From assembly GCF_000255295.1 (NCBI RefSeq), contig NC_017030.1, positions 9,150,328 to 9,214,327 on the forward strand: a stretch of DNA of 64,000 bases, in the 5' to 3' direction. A program made the translations under genes and the position numbers. The notes under the pieces are model-generated. The model was not told the origin of the DNA. It did not search any database and saw nothing but the letters and a program-made list of their open reading frames with translations. Origin of the DNA: Corallococcus coralloides DSM 2259 (GTDB lineage Bacteria > Myxococcota > Myxococcia > Myxococcales > Myxococcaceae). Below, one piece after another: positions 8,792 through 16,644 of this stretch. The first letter of the stretch is position 1; each line of letters starts with the position of its first letter.

Positions 8792-10742
8792 ACCAGCGGC
8801 TCAGCTCCGTCGTGTCCTCCATCCGCTTCGCGGGCGGCAGGCTGGAGAGGAACACGCGGCCGTAGCCCTTGGTCACGATGCGGCGGTCCAGCATCGCCAC
8901 GATGCCCCGGTCCGCCTGCGTGCGGATGAGCCGCCCGAAGCCCTGGCGCAGCGCCAGCGCCGCCTGCGGCAGCTGGTACTGGTCGAACGGTTCTTCACCG
9001 CGCGCCTGGATTTGACGGATGCGCGCGGCCACCAGCGGGTCTCCAGGAGACGCGAAGGGAAGCCGGTCGATGATGACCAGGCTCAGCGCGTCCCCGGGCA
9101 CGTCCACGCCCTCCCAGAAGCTGTGCGCGGCGAAGAGCACGCTGGGCGCCTGGCGGAAGGCATCCAGCAGCTGCTGCTTGGGCCGCTCTCCCTGGAGCAG
9201 CGCCTGGTAGGGCAGCCGCGTCGCCGTCAGCTCGTACGCGCGCACCATGTTGCGCAGCGACGTGAAGAGCACGAACGCGCGCCCGCCCGTCACTTCGCAC
9301 AGCTGGAGGATCTCCTCCGCCGCCGCCTCGATGAAGCCCGGAGCGCTGGGGTCCGGCAGGTGCGTGGGCAGGTACAGCGCGGACTGGCGCGGGAAGTCGA
9401 ACGGGCTGGGCACCGCCAGCGTGCGCACGCGCGTCACGGGCTGGCCCTCGTCGTCGTACATGCCCATGCGCTTGGCGAAGAAGTCGAAGCGGCTGTCCGC
9501 CGCGAGCGTCGCGGAGGTGAACACCACCGTGTCCAGCGCGCCGTAGAGCCGGTCGCGCAGCTCCTTCGCCACGTCGATGGGGTTCGCGCGCAGGAACAGC
9601 CCCTTGCCTCGCGCCTCCGCCCAGTACACGTGGTCCGCGGACTCGGACTTCTCCAGGAAGGTGAGCTGCTCCGCCATCTCCTCCGCGCGGCGGTGGATGG
9701 CGGCCAATTCCGGCTCGCGCTCGCTGCCCGCGAAGGAGGCCAGCGCGGCCAGGCCTTCGCGCACCTGCTCCAGCGCGCCGGACAGCTTGCCCATCGTCTC
9801 CGGGCGCAGGGCCACGGTGGACTCCTGGCTGGACAGCCCCAGCGCGCGCGGCGCCTGGAGGAACAGCGCGTCCGCGTGCGAGCGCACCCGCTGGGCCAGC
9901 GCGGAGAGCGTCGCGTGGCGCTCGTCCTTCGCCGGCAGGGCCGCCACCGCGTCGCGCGACAGCTCCTCCAGCCGGTAGTTGGACACGCTGCACCCGAAGT
10001 GGCTGCTGGCCGCGTCCTCCAGCGCGTGCGCTTCGTCGAAGATGACCGCGTCGTAGAAGGGCAGCACCCCTTCCGTGCGCTTGCCGGAGCTGCGCAGCGC
10101 CAGGTCCGCGAAGAACAGGTGGTGGTTCACCACCAGCAGGTCCGCGACCTCCGCGCGCTTGCGCATCCGCGTGACGAAGCACGTCTCGTACTGCGAGCAG
10201 CGCGAGCCCAGGCACGTCTCCGACGTGGTGGACAGCCGCGACCACGCGGCGAAGGACTCCGGCAAGTCCAGCTCCGCCCGGTCCCCCGTCTCCGTCTGCG
10301 TCACCCACTTCTTGAGCAGCGGCCACTGCTTCGCCTCTTCCTTCGAGACGAACTGCGGGTCCTTCTCGAAGGAGTCATAGCGGTGCAGGCACAGGTAGTT
10401 GCCGCGCCCCTTGAGGTACGCCGCCTCGAAGCGCAGCCCCAGCTTCTCGCTGAGCAGCGGCAGGTCCTTGAAGAACACCTGGTCCTGCAGCGTCTTCGTG
10501 GCCGTGGACACCACCACCTTGCGCCCTGACAGGAGCGCGGGCACCAGGTACGCCAGCGTCTTGCCCGTGCCGGTGCCGGCCTCCGCCAGCAGGTAGCTGC
10601 CTTCGGAGAAGGCCCGCTCCACGGCGCGCGCCATCTGGAGCTGCTCCGGGCGGTGTTCGTACGCGGGCAACGCCTCTTCCAGCGCGCCACCAGGTCCCAG
10701 CAAGCTGTCGACAGAGAGAGGACGGGGCGCGGGCGCGGACAT
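8745..10742 (-). CDS. ATP-dependent DNA helicase, DinG/YoaA (XPD-like) family
   Basis: A 665-residue superfamily 2 helicase expected to unwind DNA 5' to 3' during repair or to resolve R-loops and damaged forks. Walker A is AEAGTGTGKT at residues 53-62 and the DEAH box is at 236-239 (VIFDEAHALED). Four cysteines at 118, 177, 182 and 188 form the Fe-S cluster set typical of XPD, DinG and YoaA. The second RecA-like domain includes GRAFVLFTSLRNM, FAAHSFWEGVDVPGD and the late motif QGFGRLIRTQADRG. There is no N-terminal exonuclease domain, unlike Gram-positive DinG. The start ATG gives the usual N-terminus just before the Q-like motif. Its 3' end overlaps the convergent receptor gene by 47 bp. Confidence 0.93.
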   Translation of the reverse strand: MSAPAPRPLSVDSLLGPGGALEEALPAYEHRPEQLQMARAVERAFSEGSYLLAEAGTGTGKTLAYLVPALLSGRKVVVSTATKTLQDQVFFKDLPLLSEKLGLRFEAAYLKGRGNYLCLHRYDSFEKDPQFVSKEEAKQWPLLKKWVTQTETGDRAELDLPESFAAWSRLSTTSETCLGSRCSQYETCFVTRMRKRAEVADLLVVNHHLFFADLALRSSGKRTEGVLPFYDAVIFDEAHALEDAASSHFGCSVSNYRLEELSRDAVAALPAKDERHATLSALAQRVRSHADALFLQAPRALGLSSQESTVALRPETMGKLSGALEQVREGLAALASFAGSEREPELAAIHRRAEEMAEQLTFLEKSESADHVYWAEARGKGLFLRANPIDVAKELRDRLYGALDTVVFTSATLAADSRFDFFAKRMGMYDDEGQPVTRVRTLAVPSPFDFPRQSALYLPTHLPDPSAPGFIEAAAEEILQLCEVTGGRAFVLFTSLRNMVRAYELTATRLPYQALLQGERPKQQLLDAFRQAPSVLFAAHSFWEGVDVPGDALSLVIIDRLPFASPGDPLVAARIRQIQARGEEPFDQYQLPQAALALRQGFGRLIRTQADRGIVAMLDRRIVTKGYGRVFLSSLPPAKRMEDTTELSRWFNGPVRPVPPVRSIR

Positions 10743-10860
10743 GCGGCGGTTCGGGGGCAGGAGGACGGAAAAGGCGGCCCCGCAGGATAACAGCGCCCGG
10801 GGCCCCCCGCGCGTTCCCTGACGCGCCCGTGAAGCCCCGTCCCCCGCCCGCCCGGGAAGC

Positions 10861-10882
10861 GGGCCGGCCAGCGCTCCGGCCC
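10861..10882 (-). terminator. Possible terminator hairpin after the zinc-ribbon gene
   Basis: GGGCCGG (10861-10867) pairs perfectly with CCGGCCC (10876-10882) across an 8-base loop, 11 bases beyond the stop of the zinc-ribbon gene. No run of T follows, so intrinsic termination is uncertain. The 150 bp up to the helicase start otherwise shows only GC-rich sequence. Confidence 0.4.
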
Positions 10883-10892
10883 TGCCCGCCGC

Positions 10893-11663
10893 CTAGAAGG
10901 ACCCGCGCATCATCTGGACGAGCACCAGCAGCATGACCAGCGACACCACCAGCACGACGCCCATCACCACGGTCTTCACCTTGCGCCCCAGCGCCGGTGA
11001 CGGTCCGTCGGAGGCGAGCGTCGTCGCCATCGTCACCCGGCGCACCACCTCATCCCGCCCGCGCAGCGCCTGGGCGTCGTTCGGCGCCCGGGCCAGCCGC
11101 ATGCGGTACAGCCGGCCCACCATGGCCATCTCGCCCCGCACCATCCCCTGGGACAGCAGGCGGTCGTGCGCGTCCCAGTCGTGCCAGGTCTCCAGCAGCT
11201 CGCGCCACTCCCCGGCCAGGACTTCGGAGGGCTGGTGCTCGTCCGGGATGAAGTTGGCGTAGACCAGTCCGCACGCCGAACAGGACCCGGCGTCGTCGCG
11301 CATGGGCGCCACGCACTTGGGACAGTGGCCCGGCGGCGCCTGGAAGAGGTCTCCGTCCAGCACGAGCGGGGCCGCGGCGGGCGCATCCGGGCGCACCACC
11401 CGCAGCGCGGTGACGCTGGGCCGCGAGGGAGGCGGCGGAGGAGGGCCCGCGTAGGGCGCCGTCAGCGGCACCGCCACCGCGAGATCCTCCACCCCTTCCC
11501 CCTCCGGAGTGGGCGTGGGCCGTGGGGAGGCCGGCTTCGAGATGGGAGGCGCCGCCCGCGTCCACGCGCCACACGCCGGGCACGCCACGGCCAGCGCGTG
11601 GTCCTCCAGGACGTAGGTCTCCACCTTGACCAGCCGATCGCAGCCTTCGCACTGGTACTTCAT
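10893..11663 (-). CDS. Zinc-ribbon protein with C-terminal membrane anchor
   Basis: A 256-residue protein of unknown function. It opens with a zinc-ribbon, C-E-G-C and then C-P-A-C about 25 residues later (MKYQCEGCDRL and VACPACGAW). A Pro-rich linker follows, then a second zinc ribbon C-P-K-C ... C-S-A-C (HCPKCVAPM, SCSACGLVYANF). A helical region of ~90 residues follows, then one membrane segment at the very C-terminus (VVMGVVLVVSLVMLLVLVQM). It is therefore a tail-anchored cytoplasmic protein. The ATG overlaps the stop of the M50 protease gene by four bases (ATGA), so the two are translationally coupled. A role as adaptor or substrate of that protease is an inference. Similar zinc-finger proteins are common in myxobacteria. 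Confidence 0.85.
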   Translation of the reverse strand: MKYQCEGCDRLVKVETYVLEDHALAVACPACGAWTRAAPPISKPASPRPTPTPEGEGVEDLAVAVPLTAPYAGPPPPPPSRPSVTALRVVRPDAPAAAPLVLDGDLFQAPPGHCPKCVAPMRDDAGSCSACGLVYANFIPDEHQPSEVLAGEWRELLETWHDWDAHDRLLSQGMVRGEMAMVGRLYRMRLARAPNDAQALRGRDEVVRRVTMATTLASDGPSPALGRKVKTVVMGVVLVVSLVMLLVLVQMMRGSF

Positions 11664-12661
11664 GACCACACCTCTCGCAGGGGGACGGGCATCGCGCACC
11701 CTACCAGCGCCAGCAGGCACAGCGCGCAGATGACCTTGCGCGAGGCGCTCAGGGGCTCCTCCGGCCGCAGCACCTCCGGGTGGCCGAAGCCCACGACCTT
11801 GCTCGCCACCACCAGCCACAGGCCCCACGACGCGGTGACGAACAGCGTGAGGAAGAGCAGCACCGCCGCCACGCCCTGGCCCACGTGGCGGGCCTTGGTC
11901 CCCAGCACCGCGAACGTCAGGTGCCCGCCGTCCAGTTGCCCCACCGGCAGCAGGTTGAGCAGCGTCACCAGCAGGCCGAACCACGCCGCCATCACCACCG
12001 GGTGCACCACCACGTCCTTGCCCTCCGGCAGGGGGCCCAGCGCCAGCCACGTCAGCGCCTTCATGACGAGGTTGTCGCCAAAGAGCGTCTGGTGGCTCGT
12101 GTAGACGGGCTCCATCGCGGGCGGCGCCTGCGTCAGCTTCTCCATCACCCAGCGCAGCAGGTCCTGCCCCAGCACCCACAGCGACGACTCACCGGGGAAC
12201 GTGGACGGCACCGGCGGCGAGTCCACCACCGTGGAGTGCAACAACCCCCAGTAGAGCAGGGGCAGCGCCACCACCAGCCCCGCCAGCGGCCCCGCCGCGC
12301 CAATGTCCACCAGCGCGTTGCGCGTGGGGATGCGCCCGCGCAGCCGGATGACCGCGCCCAGCGTGCCCAGGCTCCCCGGGAGCGGCAGCGGGATGAAGTA
12401 CGGCAGGGACGTGTCCACCCGGTGCCACCGCGCGAGCACGTAGTGCCCCATCTCGTGCGAGCCCAGGATGGCGAGCAGCGACCCGCTGAACAACAGCGCC
12501 TGGGTCCGGTCCTCCGCGAGCAGCCCGGCCCCGCTGAACGGGAACGAGCGGCCAAAGAGCAGCAGGTACGCGAGGAACGTCGTCCCCAGCGTCACCACGA
12601 AGAGCAGCAGGTGCAGCCAGACGCGGGCCGGGGCGGGACGTGGAACGGAAACCGGGTGCAT
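11660..12661 (-). CDS. M50-family (site-2 protease-type) membrane metalloprotease
   Basis: A 333-residue polytopic membrane protease that would cut substrates within or near the membrane. The zinc-binding HEMGH is at residues 69-73 inside a hydrophobic segment (LAILGSHEMGHYVLA). The second zinc ligand motif is LDGGH near residue 245 (NLLPVGQLDGGHL). About six hydrophobic segments are present. No PDZ domain is visible, so it resembles the shorter archaeal/cyanobacterial S2P type and not RseP. The ATG at 12661 starts just before the first hydrophobic segment. In-frame codons upstream run into a promoter-like intergenic stretch and were not included. It is coupled to the downstream zinc-ribbon gene. 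Confidence 0.9.
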   Translation of the reverse strand: MHPVSVPRPAPARVWLHLLLFVVTLGTTFLAYLLLFGRSFPFSGAGLLAEDRTQALLFSGSLLAILGSHEMGHYVLARWHRVDTSLPYFIPLPLPGSLGTLGAVIRLRGRIPTRNALVDIGAAGPLAGLVVALPLLYWGLLHSTVVDSPPVPSTFPGESSLWVLGQDLLRWVMEKLTQAPPAMEPVYTSHQTLFGDNLVMKALTWLALGPLPEGKDVVVHPVVMAAWFGLLVTLLNLLPVGQLDGGHLTFAVLGTKARHVGQGVAAVLLFLTLFVTASWGLWLVVASKVVGFGHPEVLRPEEPLSASRKVICALCLLALVGCAMPVPLREVWS

Positions 12662-12759
12662 GCGCGAAGATGCCTCACATCCGCGAGGGGGGCGACCGGT
12701 TCCGCGCCGCCCGGCGGATGAAATGTCCAACAGAACTCGGAATAAGCCGCCCCGGGTCC

Positions 12760-12787
12760 TTGACTTGAAAAAGCCTTCTGCTACGAA
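12760..12787 (+). promoter_or_regulatory. Candidate housekeeping sigma promoter for the 12877 lipoprotein
   Basis: TTGACT at 12760-12765 and TACGAA at 12782-12787 are separated by 16 bases. They sit about 90 nt before the lipoprotein ATG, in a locally AT-richer stretch of an otherwise GC-rich intergenic region. The match to TTGACA/TATAAT is good for -35 and moderate for -10. Confidence 0.5.
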
Positions 12788-12876
12788 CCGCGCCGCTTGA
12801 GGCTTTACCGAACGGCAGAGTGCCCGTCCTGGCCGCTCCGCCACCATCCAAGCCACTGTCAGTTGGGGAGATAACC

Positions 12877-13224
12877 ATGAAGAAGTTCATCCTGTCCGCC
12901 GTTGCCGCCGCCTCCCTCGTGGGCTGCACCAGCGTCGAGTCCGCCATCGTCTCCGGCTCCGAGATCGCCGCCAACGGTGAGGCCGTGGCCGTCATCCAGG
13001 GCAGCTCGCTGGGCCTGACCGCGATCTTCCACATCATCGACATCGTCCAGAGCGACCTGGACACGGTCGTCAACCGCCTCCTCATCACCGAGGCGAAGGC
13101 CATGGGCGCCTCCAAGGTGGACCTGAAGTCGGCGAGCACCACGCCGCGTCACGGCATCTTCGCCCTGTTCGGCACCATCATCGGCATCACCAGCTCCTCC
13201 GCGACTGGCGTGGCGGTGAAGTAG
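12877..13224 (+). CDS. Small lipoprotein of unknown function
   Basis: A 115-residue secreted lipoprotein. The signal is short and typical (MKKFILSAVAAASLVGC), with lipobox LVGC placing the lipidated cysteine at residue 17. The mature part is Ala/Ser/Val-rich, contains one moderately hydrophobic stretch (GLTAIFHIIDIV), and has a conserved-looking C-terminus (FALFGTIIGITSS). The ATG is preceded by GGGGAG at a good distance and the gene ends at a clear terminator hairpin, so it looks monocistronic and well expressed. I do not recognise the family. Confidence 0.85.
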   Translation: MKKFILSAVAAASLVGCTSVESAIVSGSEIAANGEAVAVIQGSSLGLTAIFHIIDIVQSDLDTVVNRLLITEAKAMGASKVDLKSASTTPRHGIFALFGTIIGITSSSATGVAVK

Positions 13225-13255
13225 TCCGAAGCTGCCTCCTCACCGAGGCAGTCCG

Positions 13256-13284
13256 AAGGCCCCCTGGGAACAGCGGGGCCTTTT
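13256..13284 (+). terminator. Rho-independent terminator after the 12877 lipoprotein
   Basis: AAGGCCCC (13256-13263) pairs with GGGGCCTT (13275-13282) and is followed by TT, giving a T4 run. This is the clearest classical terminator in the window. It separates the lipoprotein from the next gene, 27 bp further on. Confidence 0.85.
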
Positions 13285-13311
13285 CCATTTCCAGCTCCCG
13301 AAGGTTCCCCC

Positions 13312-14133
13312 ATGCGCGCCCTCCTCCTCGTGCCCCTCGTGGGCGTCCTCGCGTGCCGTTCGTCCTCGTCCGGAGGCGCGAACGACGCGGAGCTGATGGC
13401 CCAGGTGCGGGAGAAGCTGGCCGCGCGCGACGCGAAGCTTGGGGCCTACCAGCTGGAGGGCACCCAGACGGAAGGGGACACCGCCTCCGCGGGCTTCACC
13501 TTCGCGTACCGCGCGCCCCAGAAGATGCGCGGCACCGTGTCCGCGCCCCAGGCCCGGCAGGTGTGGTGGGACGGCAAGCACCTGTACGAGCAGGTGGAGG
13601 CGACGAAGCAGTTCACCACCTTCACGTCCCAGGTCTCCGCGGAGAAGCTGTCCGCGTTCCTCACCGAAATCTTCACCCCCTTCGTGCCGGACGGCTTCCG
13701 CGCGCCGCTGCTCCTGCGCAGCACGAAGGCGAAGCGCACCCCCGGCCTGCCCCAGGCGAAGGAGGCCGTGGAGCTGACCATGGCGCTGGAGGGCGAGGCG
13801 GGCGGCGGCCTGGAGGTGACGTACGTGCTGCGCTGGCCCTCGCTGGACTTCCTGGCCAAGAAGACGCGCGCGCCGGACGGCACCCGGGCGGAGGTGCGGA
13901 TGGAGGAGGAGCACTGCGACGCGTCCCTGGGGCTGTGCGTGCCCAGGAAGCTCACGCGCTGGGTGGGGGACGCGAAGCAGGGGGAGACGGTGCTGTCGAA
14001 GGTGGACCTGAAGACGTCGCTGCCCAACGACGCGTTCACCCCCGCCGCTCCGGACGGATACAGCGTACAGACCCGGACACTCGTGGACAGCGAAGCGCAG
14101 GAGAGTGGACCGAAGTCACCCACGGACGGTTGA
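13312..14133 (+). CDS. LolA-like lipoprotein
   Basis: A 273-residue lipoprotein with signal MRALLLVPLVGVLAC, lipobox VLAC and a Ser-rich post-cysteine linker. The mature part has a pattern suggesting a LolA/LppX-type half-barrel that holds lipid or outer-membrane precursors: ARDAKLGAYQLEGTQT, then GFTFAYRAPQKMRGTV, then RQVWWDGKHLYEQVEATKQFTTF. A Cys pair in EEEHCDASLGLCVPRK probably forms a disulphide. It lies directly after the terminator of the previous gene and 46 bp ahead of a HAD gene on the same strand. Assignment to the LolA fold is by pattern only, so function stays open. Confidence 0.8.
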   Translation: MRALLLVPLVGVLACRSSSSGGANDAELMAQVREKLAARDAKLGAYQLEGTQTEGDTASAGFTFAYRAPQKMRGTVSAPQARQVWWDGKHLYEQVEATKQFTTFTSQVSAEKLSAFLTEIFTPFVPDGFRAPLLLRSTKAKRTPGLPQAKEAVELTMALEGEAGGGLEVTYVLRWPSLDFLAKKTRAPDGTRAEVRMEEEHCDASLGLCVPRKLTRWVGDAKQGETVLSKVDLKTSLPNDAFTPAAPDGYSVQTRTLVDSEAQESGPKSPTDG

Positions 14134-14179
14134 CCGGCCCGTCGCCCATCGCCACCTTGGCGGCGGAGGTTTGCCGCGC

Positions 14180-14893
14180 ATGGTCGAGAACGTCATCTTC
14201 GACGTGGATGGGACGCTGGTGGATTCCGTGGACGAGCACGCCGAGGCCTGGCGCCGGTCGTTCATCGAGTTCGGGCGGGACATCCCGTTTGCCCACGTGC
14301 GCAGCCAGATTGGCAAGGGCGCGGACCAGCTGTTGCCCGTCTTCTTCAACGACGAGGAGCTGGAGCGCTTCGGCAAGGACCTGGAGGAGGACCGCTCCGC
14401 GCGCTTCAAGCGCGAGTTCCTGCCCAAGGTGCGCGCCTTCCCGCGCGTGAAGGAATTGTTCCAGCTGCTGCGCAAGCGCGGCCGCAAGATTGCCCTGGCC
14501 TCCAGCGCCAAGGACGACGAGCTCAAGCGCTACGTGGAGCTGTGCGGCATCGACGGCCTGTTCGAGGCGAAGACGGCCAAGGACGAGGTCGACAAGAGCA
14601 AGCCGCACCCGGACATCTTCGAGGCGGCGCTCGCGAAGCTGGGCAAGCCGGACCCCGCCACGGTGGTGGTGGTGGGTGACACGCCCTACGACGCGCTGGC
14701 CGCGGGCAAGCTGCACCTGGCGTCCGTGGGCGTGCTGTGCGGCGGCTTCCGCGCGGAGGACCTGCGCACGGCCGGCTGCCGCACGCTGGTGAAGGACCCC
14801 GCGGAGCTGCTGCGCCGCCTGGAAGCGGAGCCCGAAATCTGGCCCTGGGACGCCGCGTCGCGGGACACCACCAAGGACGAGGAGTCGCGCTGA
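14180..14893 (+). CDS. HAD-superfamily hydrolase (phosphatase/phosphoglucomutase-like)
   Basis: A 237-residue HAD phosphotransferase with a C1 helical cap. Motif I is VIFDVDGTLVDSVDEHA at residues ~5-21, with nucleophile Asp in DVDGT. Motif II is ALASSAKDDE, motif III is the Lys in KSKPHPDIF, and motif IV is VVVVGDTPYDALAA. The KPHPDIF element is typical of beta-phosphoglucomutase and phosphoglycolate phosphatase-like members. The ATG at 14180 is preceded by CGGAGG and begins directly at the fold; upstream in-frame codons overlap the previous gene and are rejected. It may be co-transcribed with the LolA-like gene. Its exact substrate cannot be read from sequence. Confidence 0.88.
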   Translation: MVENVIFDVDGTLVDSVDEHAEAWRRSFIEFGRDIPFAHVRSQIGKGADQLLPVFFNDEELERFGKDLEEDRSARFKREFLPKVRAFPRVKELFQLLRKRGRKIALASSAKDDELKRYVELCGIDGLFEAKTAKDEVDKSKPHPDIFEAALAKLGKPDPATVVVVGDTPYDALAAGKLHLASVGVLCGGFRAEDLRTAGCRTLVKDPAELLRRLEAEPEIWPWDAASRDTTKDEESR

Positions 14894-14965
14894 AGCCCGT
14901 GACGGGGTGAAGGCGTCCCCGGCGGCCACGGACCAAGCGTGGCCACCGGTGGAGCCCTTCAGGAG

Positions 14966-15421
14966 CTACTTGCGCGAACCGCCCCGCTTCGCGCGTGAAC
15001 GGGACGCCGTGCTCTTGCGAGCAGTCCCCCGGCGCGCGGTGCTCTTGCGGGCCGTGGAGCGCTTGCCGGCGGTGCCGGTGCGCGAGGTGGCCTTGCGGCC
15101 GGTGGTGGTGCGCCGGGCCCGGGAGGGCGCGGCCTTCCTGCGGCTGGAGGTGGTGCTCTTCTTCGCGGTCGCGGCGCGGCGCTTGCCGCCCACGCGTCCG
15201 GCCTTGCGCGCGTTCTTGCGGGCCGCGGGGCGCCGGCGGGCCGCCTTCGCCTTGCTGCCGGAGCCACCCTTCATGCCACCACCGGTGAGCTTGTTCACGG
15301 TGGCCCACGCGCGGGCCTCCGCGGTCTTCTCGCTGGTGCCCTTGTCCTCGTAGCCCTTCTCGATGTGCTCGGCCATGCGCTTCTGCTTCGCCGAGTACTT
15401 GCTCTTGCTTCCTCGTGCCAT
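14966..15421 (-). CDS. Histone H1-like basic protein with plasmid-stabilization-type N-terminus
   Basis: A 151-residue, very basic protein. Residues 1-55 match the small family usually annotated as plasmid stabilization protein (YSAKQKRMAEHIEKGYEDKG, then AEARAWATVNKLTGGG). Residues ~58-151 are a low-complexity tail of Lys, Arg, Ala, Thr and Ser, with repeats of the kind TARKST and RRGTARKST, resembling histone H1 or HU-like DNA-compacting tails. It should bind DNA in the nucleoid without sequence specificity. The ATG has a GGAGGG-type ribosome-binding site upstream. It is convergent with the HAD gene (72 bp apart). The plasmid label is historical; nothing here suggests a plasmid. Confidence 0.85.
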   Translation of the reverse strand: MARGSKSKYSAKQKRMAEHIEKGYEDKGTSEKTAEARAWATVNKLTGGGMKGGSGSKAKAARRRPAARKNARKAGRVGGKRRAATAKKSTTSSRRKAAPSRARRTTTGRKATSRTGTAGKRSTARKSTARRGTARKSTASRSRAKRGGSRK

Positions 15422-15583
15422 TCAATACCCTCCTGGAGAACGTCCCGGCGCGGGTCCGAGGCACGGAGTCCGCGTCGCCTGGAAGGTGAACACGCCTACC
15501 CAGGGAGGGAACCCGCCAGCACCCTACCCCTGTCCACCCGTGGAACCTCTCCGCATGCGGGAGGTGGGGAATGGACAGTGCGC

Positions 15584-16639
15584 ATGCCCTTTCCGCATGG
15601 GTCCCGCTGGTGCCCTGGGACGGTCGTGCGCACCTTGGAGGCGCTGCATTCAAAGCCGAGGTTTCCTCTGGAACCCGCACTCAACGCGCCTCCGCGCCTT
15701 CGTCACGTGGACGAGGGGCCTGCGGTCCTGGTGGTGAATACGCGCTCGCGCTCGGGGCGCGACGCCTTCGAGCACGCCCGTGAGCTGCTGGCCGAACACG
15801 GCATCCCGCTCCTGGCCTCGCACGCGCTGACGCGGCCCAAGCGCCTGCGCAAGGTGGTGGAGGAGGCCATTGCCCAGGGGGCCCGCCGCGTCCTCGTGGG
15901 AGGAGGCGACGGCACCATCAGCTGCGCGGCGCAGGCCCTGATGGGGCGCGACGTGACGCTGGGCGTGGTGCCGCTGGGCACCGGCAACGACTTCGCCCGC
16001 TCGCTGGGCATCCCGGACACGCTGGAGGCCGCGTGTGACGTCATCGCCGGGGGCTACACGGCGCGCGTGGACGTGGGGCTCGTCAACGGGCGGCCCTTCC
16101 TCAACGCCGCCAGCCTGGGGCTCACCACCGCCATCGCGAAGCGGCTCACGCAGCAGCTGAAGCAGCGCGCCGGCAAGCTGGCCTACCCCATGGCCGCCGC
16201 CGCGGAGATGCGCACGCTGCAGCCCTTCCACGTCCGGCTCCAGGCGGAAGGCCGGACGCTGGAGGTGGACGCGCTCCAGCTGGTGGTGGGCAACGGCCGC
16301 TACCACGGCGCGGGCAACATGGTGGCGCCGGACGCGACGCTGGACGACCGCCACTTCCACGTCTACGCCATCACCGCGCCCTCCATGGCGGACGGCGGGG
16401 AGCGCACGGGGCTGGGGCACCTGCAGGACGTGGCCACGCTGGCGCGCGTGGCGCTGGGCATGCGCAGCGGCGGGCACCTGGAGCACGAGTCCGTCGTGCA
16501 CCTGCACGCCTCCCGGCTCGTCGTGGAGACGGACCCGCCCATGGAGGTGAACGCGGACGGGGAGAACGTGGGCATGACGCCCATGCGCTTCGAGGTGGCC
16601 CCCGCGGCGCTGCGCGTCTACGCGCCCGCGCCGCAGTAG
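15584..16639 (+). CDS. Diacylglycerol/lipid kinase (YegS/BmrU-like)
   Basis: A lipid kinase of the DAGK catalytic family, which transfers phosphate from ATP to diacylglycerol or a related lipid at the inner membrane. The nucleotide-binding core is evident: AVLVVNTRSRSGRDAF, then RRVLVGGGDGTISCAAQAL with the GGGDGT signature, then LGVVPLGTGNDFARSLGIP. The C-terminal lipid-binding half includes NAASLGLTTAIAKRL and a late DGENVG motif (EVNADGENVGMTPM). The start is uncertain: the ATG at 15584 lacks a convincing ribosome-binding site, and a GTG at 15626, ahead of the fold, is a good alternative. About 60 N-terminal residues precede the kinase domain if 15584 is used. It ends 5 bp from the convergent hrcA stop. 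Confidence 0.88.
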   Translation: MPFPHGSRWCPGTVVRTLEALHSKPRFPLEPALNAPPRLRHVDEGPAVLVVNTRSRSGRDAFEHARELLAEHGIPLLASHALTRPKRLRKVVEEAIAQGARRVLVGGGDGTISCAAQALMGRDVTLGVVPLGTGNDFARSLGIPDTLEAACDVIAGGYTARVDVGLVNGRPFLNAASLGLTTAIAKRLTQQLKQRAGKLAYPMAAAAEMRTLQPFHVRLQAEGRTLEVDALQLVVGNGRYHGAGNMVAPDATLDDRHFHVYAITAPSMADGGERTGLGHLQDVATLARVALGMRSGGHLEHESVVHLHASRLVVETDPPMEVNADGENVGMTPMRFEVAPAALRVYAPAPQ

Positions 16640-16644
16640 GGCCG

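Noticed and set aside
9012..10529. A 505-codon plus-strand frame opposite the helicase
   Set aside because: Shadow frame: low-complexity Arg/His/Gln composition, with the helicase motifs intact on the other strand.
10893..12179. Zinc-ribbon gene extended upstream to 12179
   Set aside because: The extra part overlaps the M50 protease coding sequence in another frame and has shadow composition; the ATGA-coupled start at 11663 begins with the zinc ribbon.
15422..15583. tRNA or small RNA gene in the gap
   Set aside because: No cloverleaf-like pairing, CCA end or terminator was found; the sequence looks like a plain leader region.
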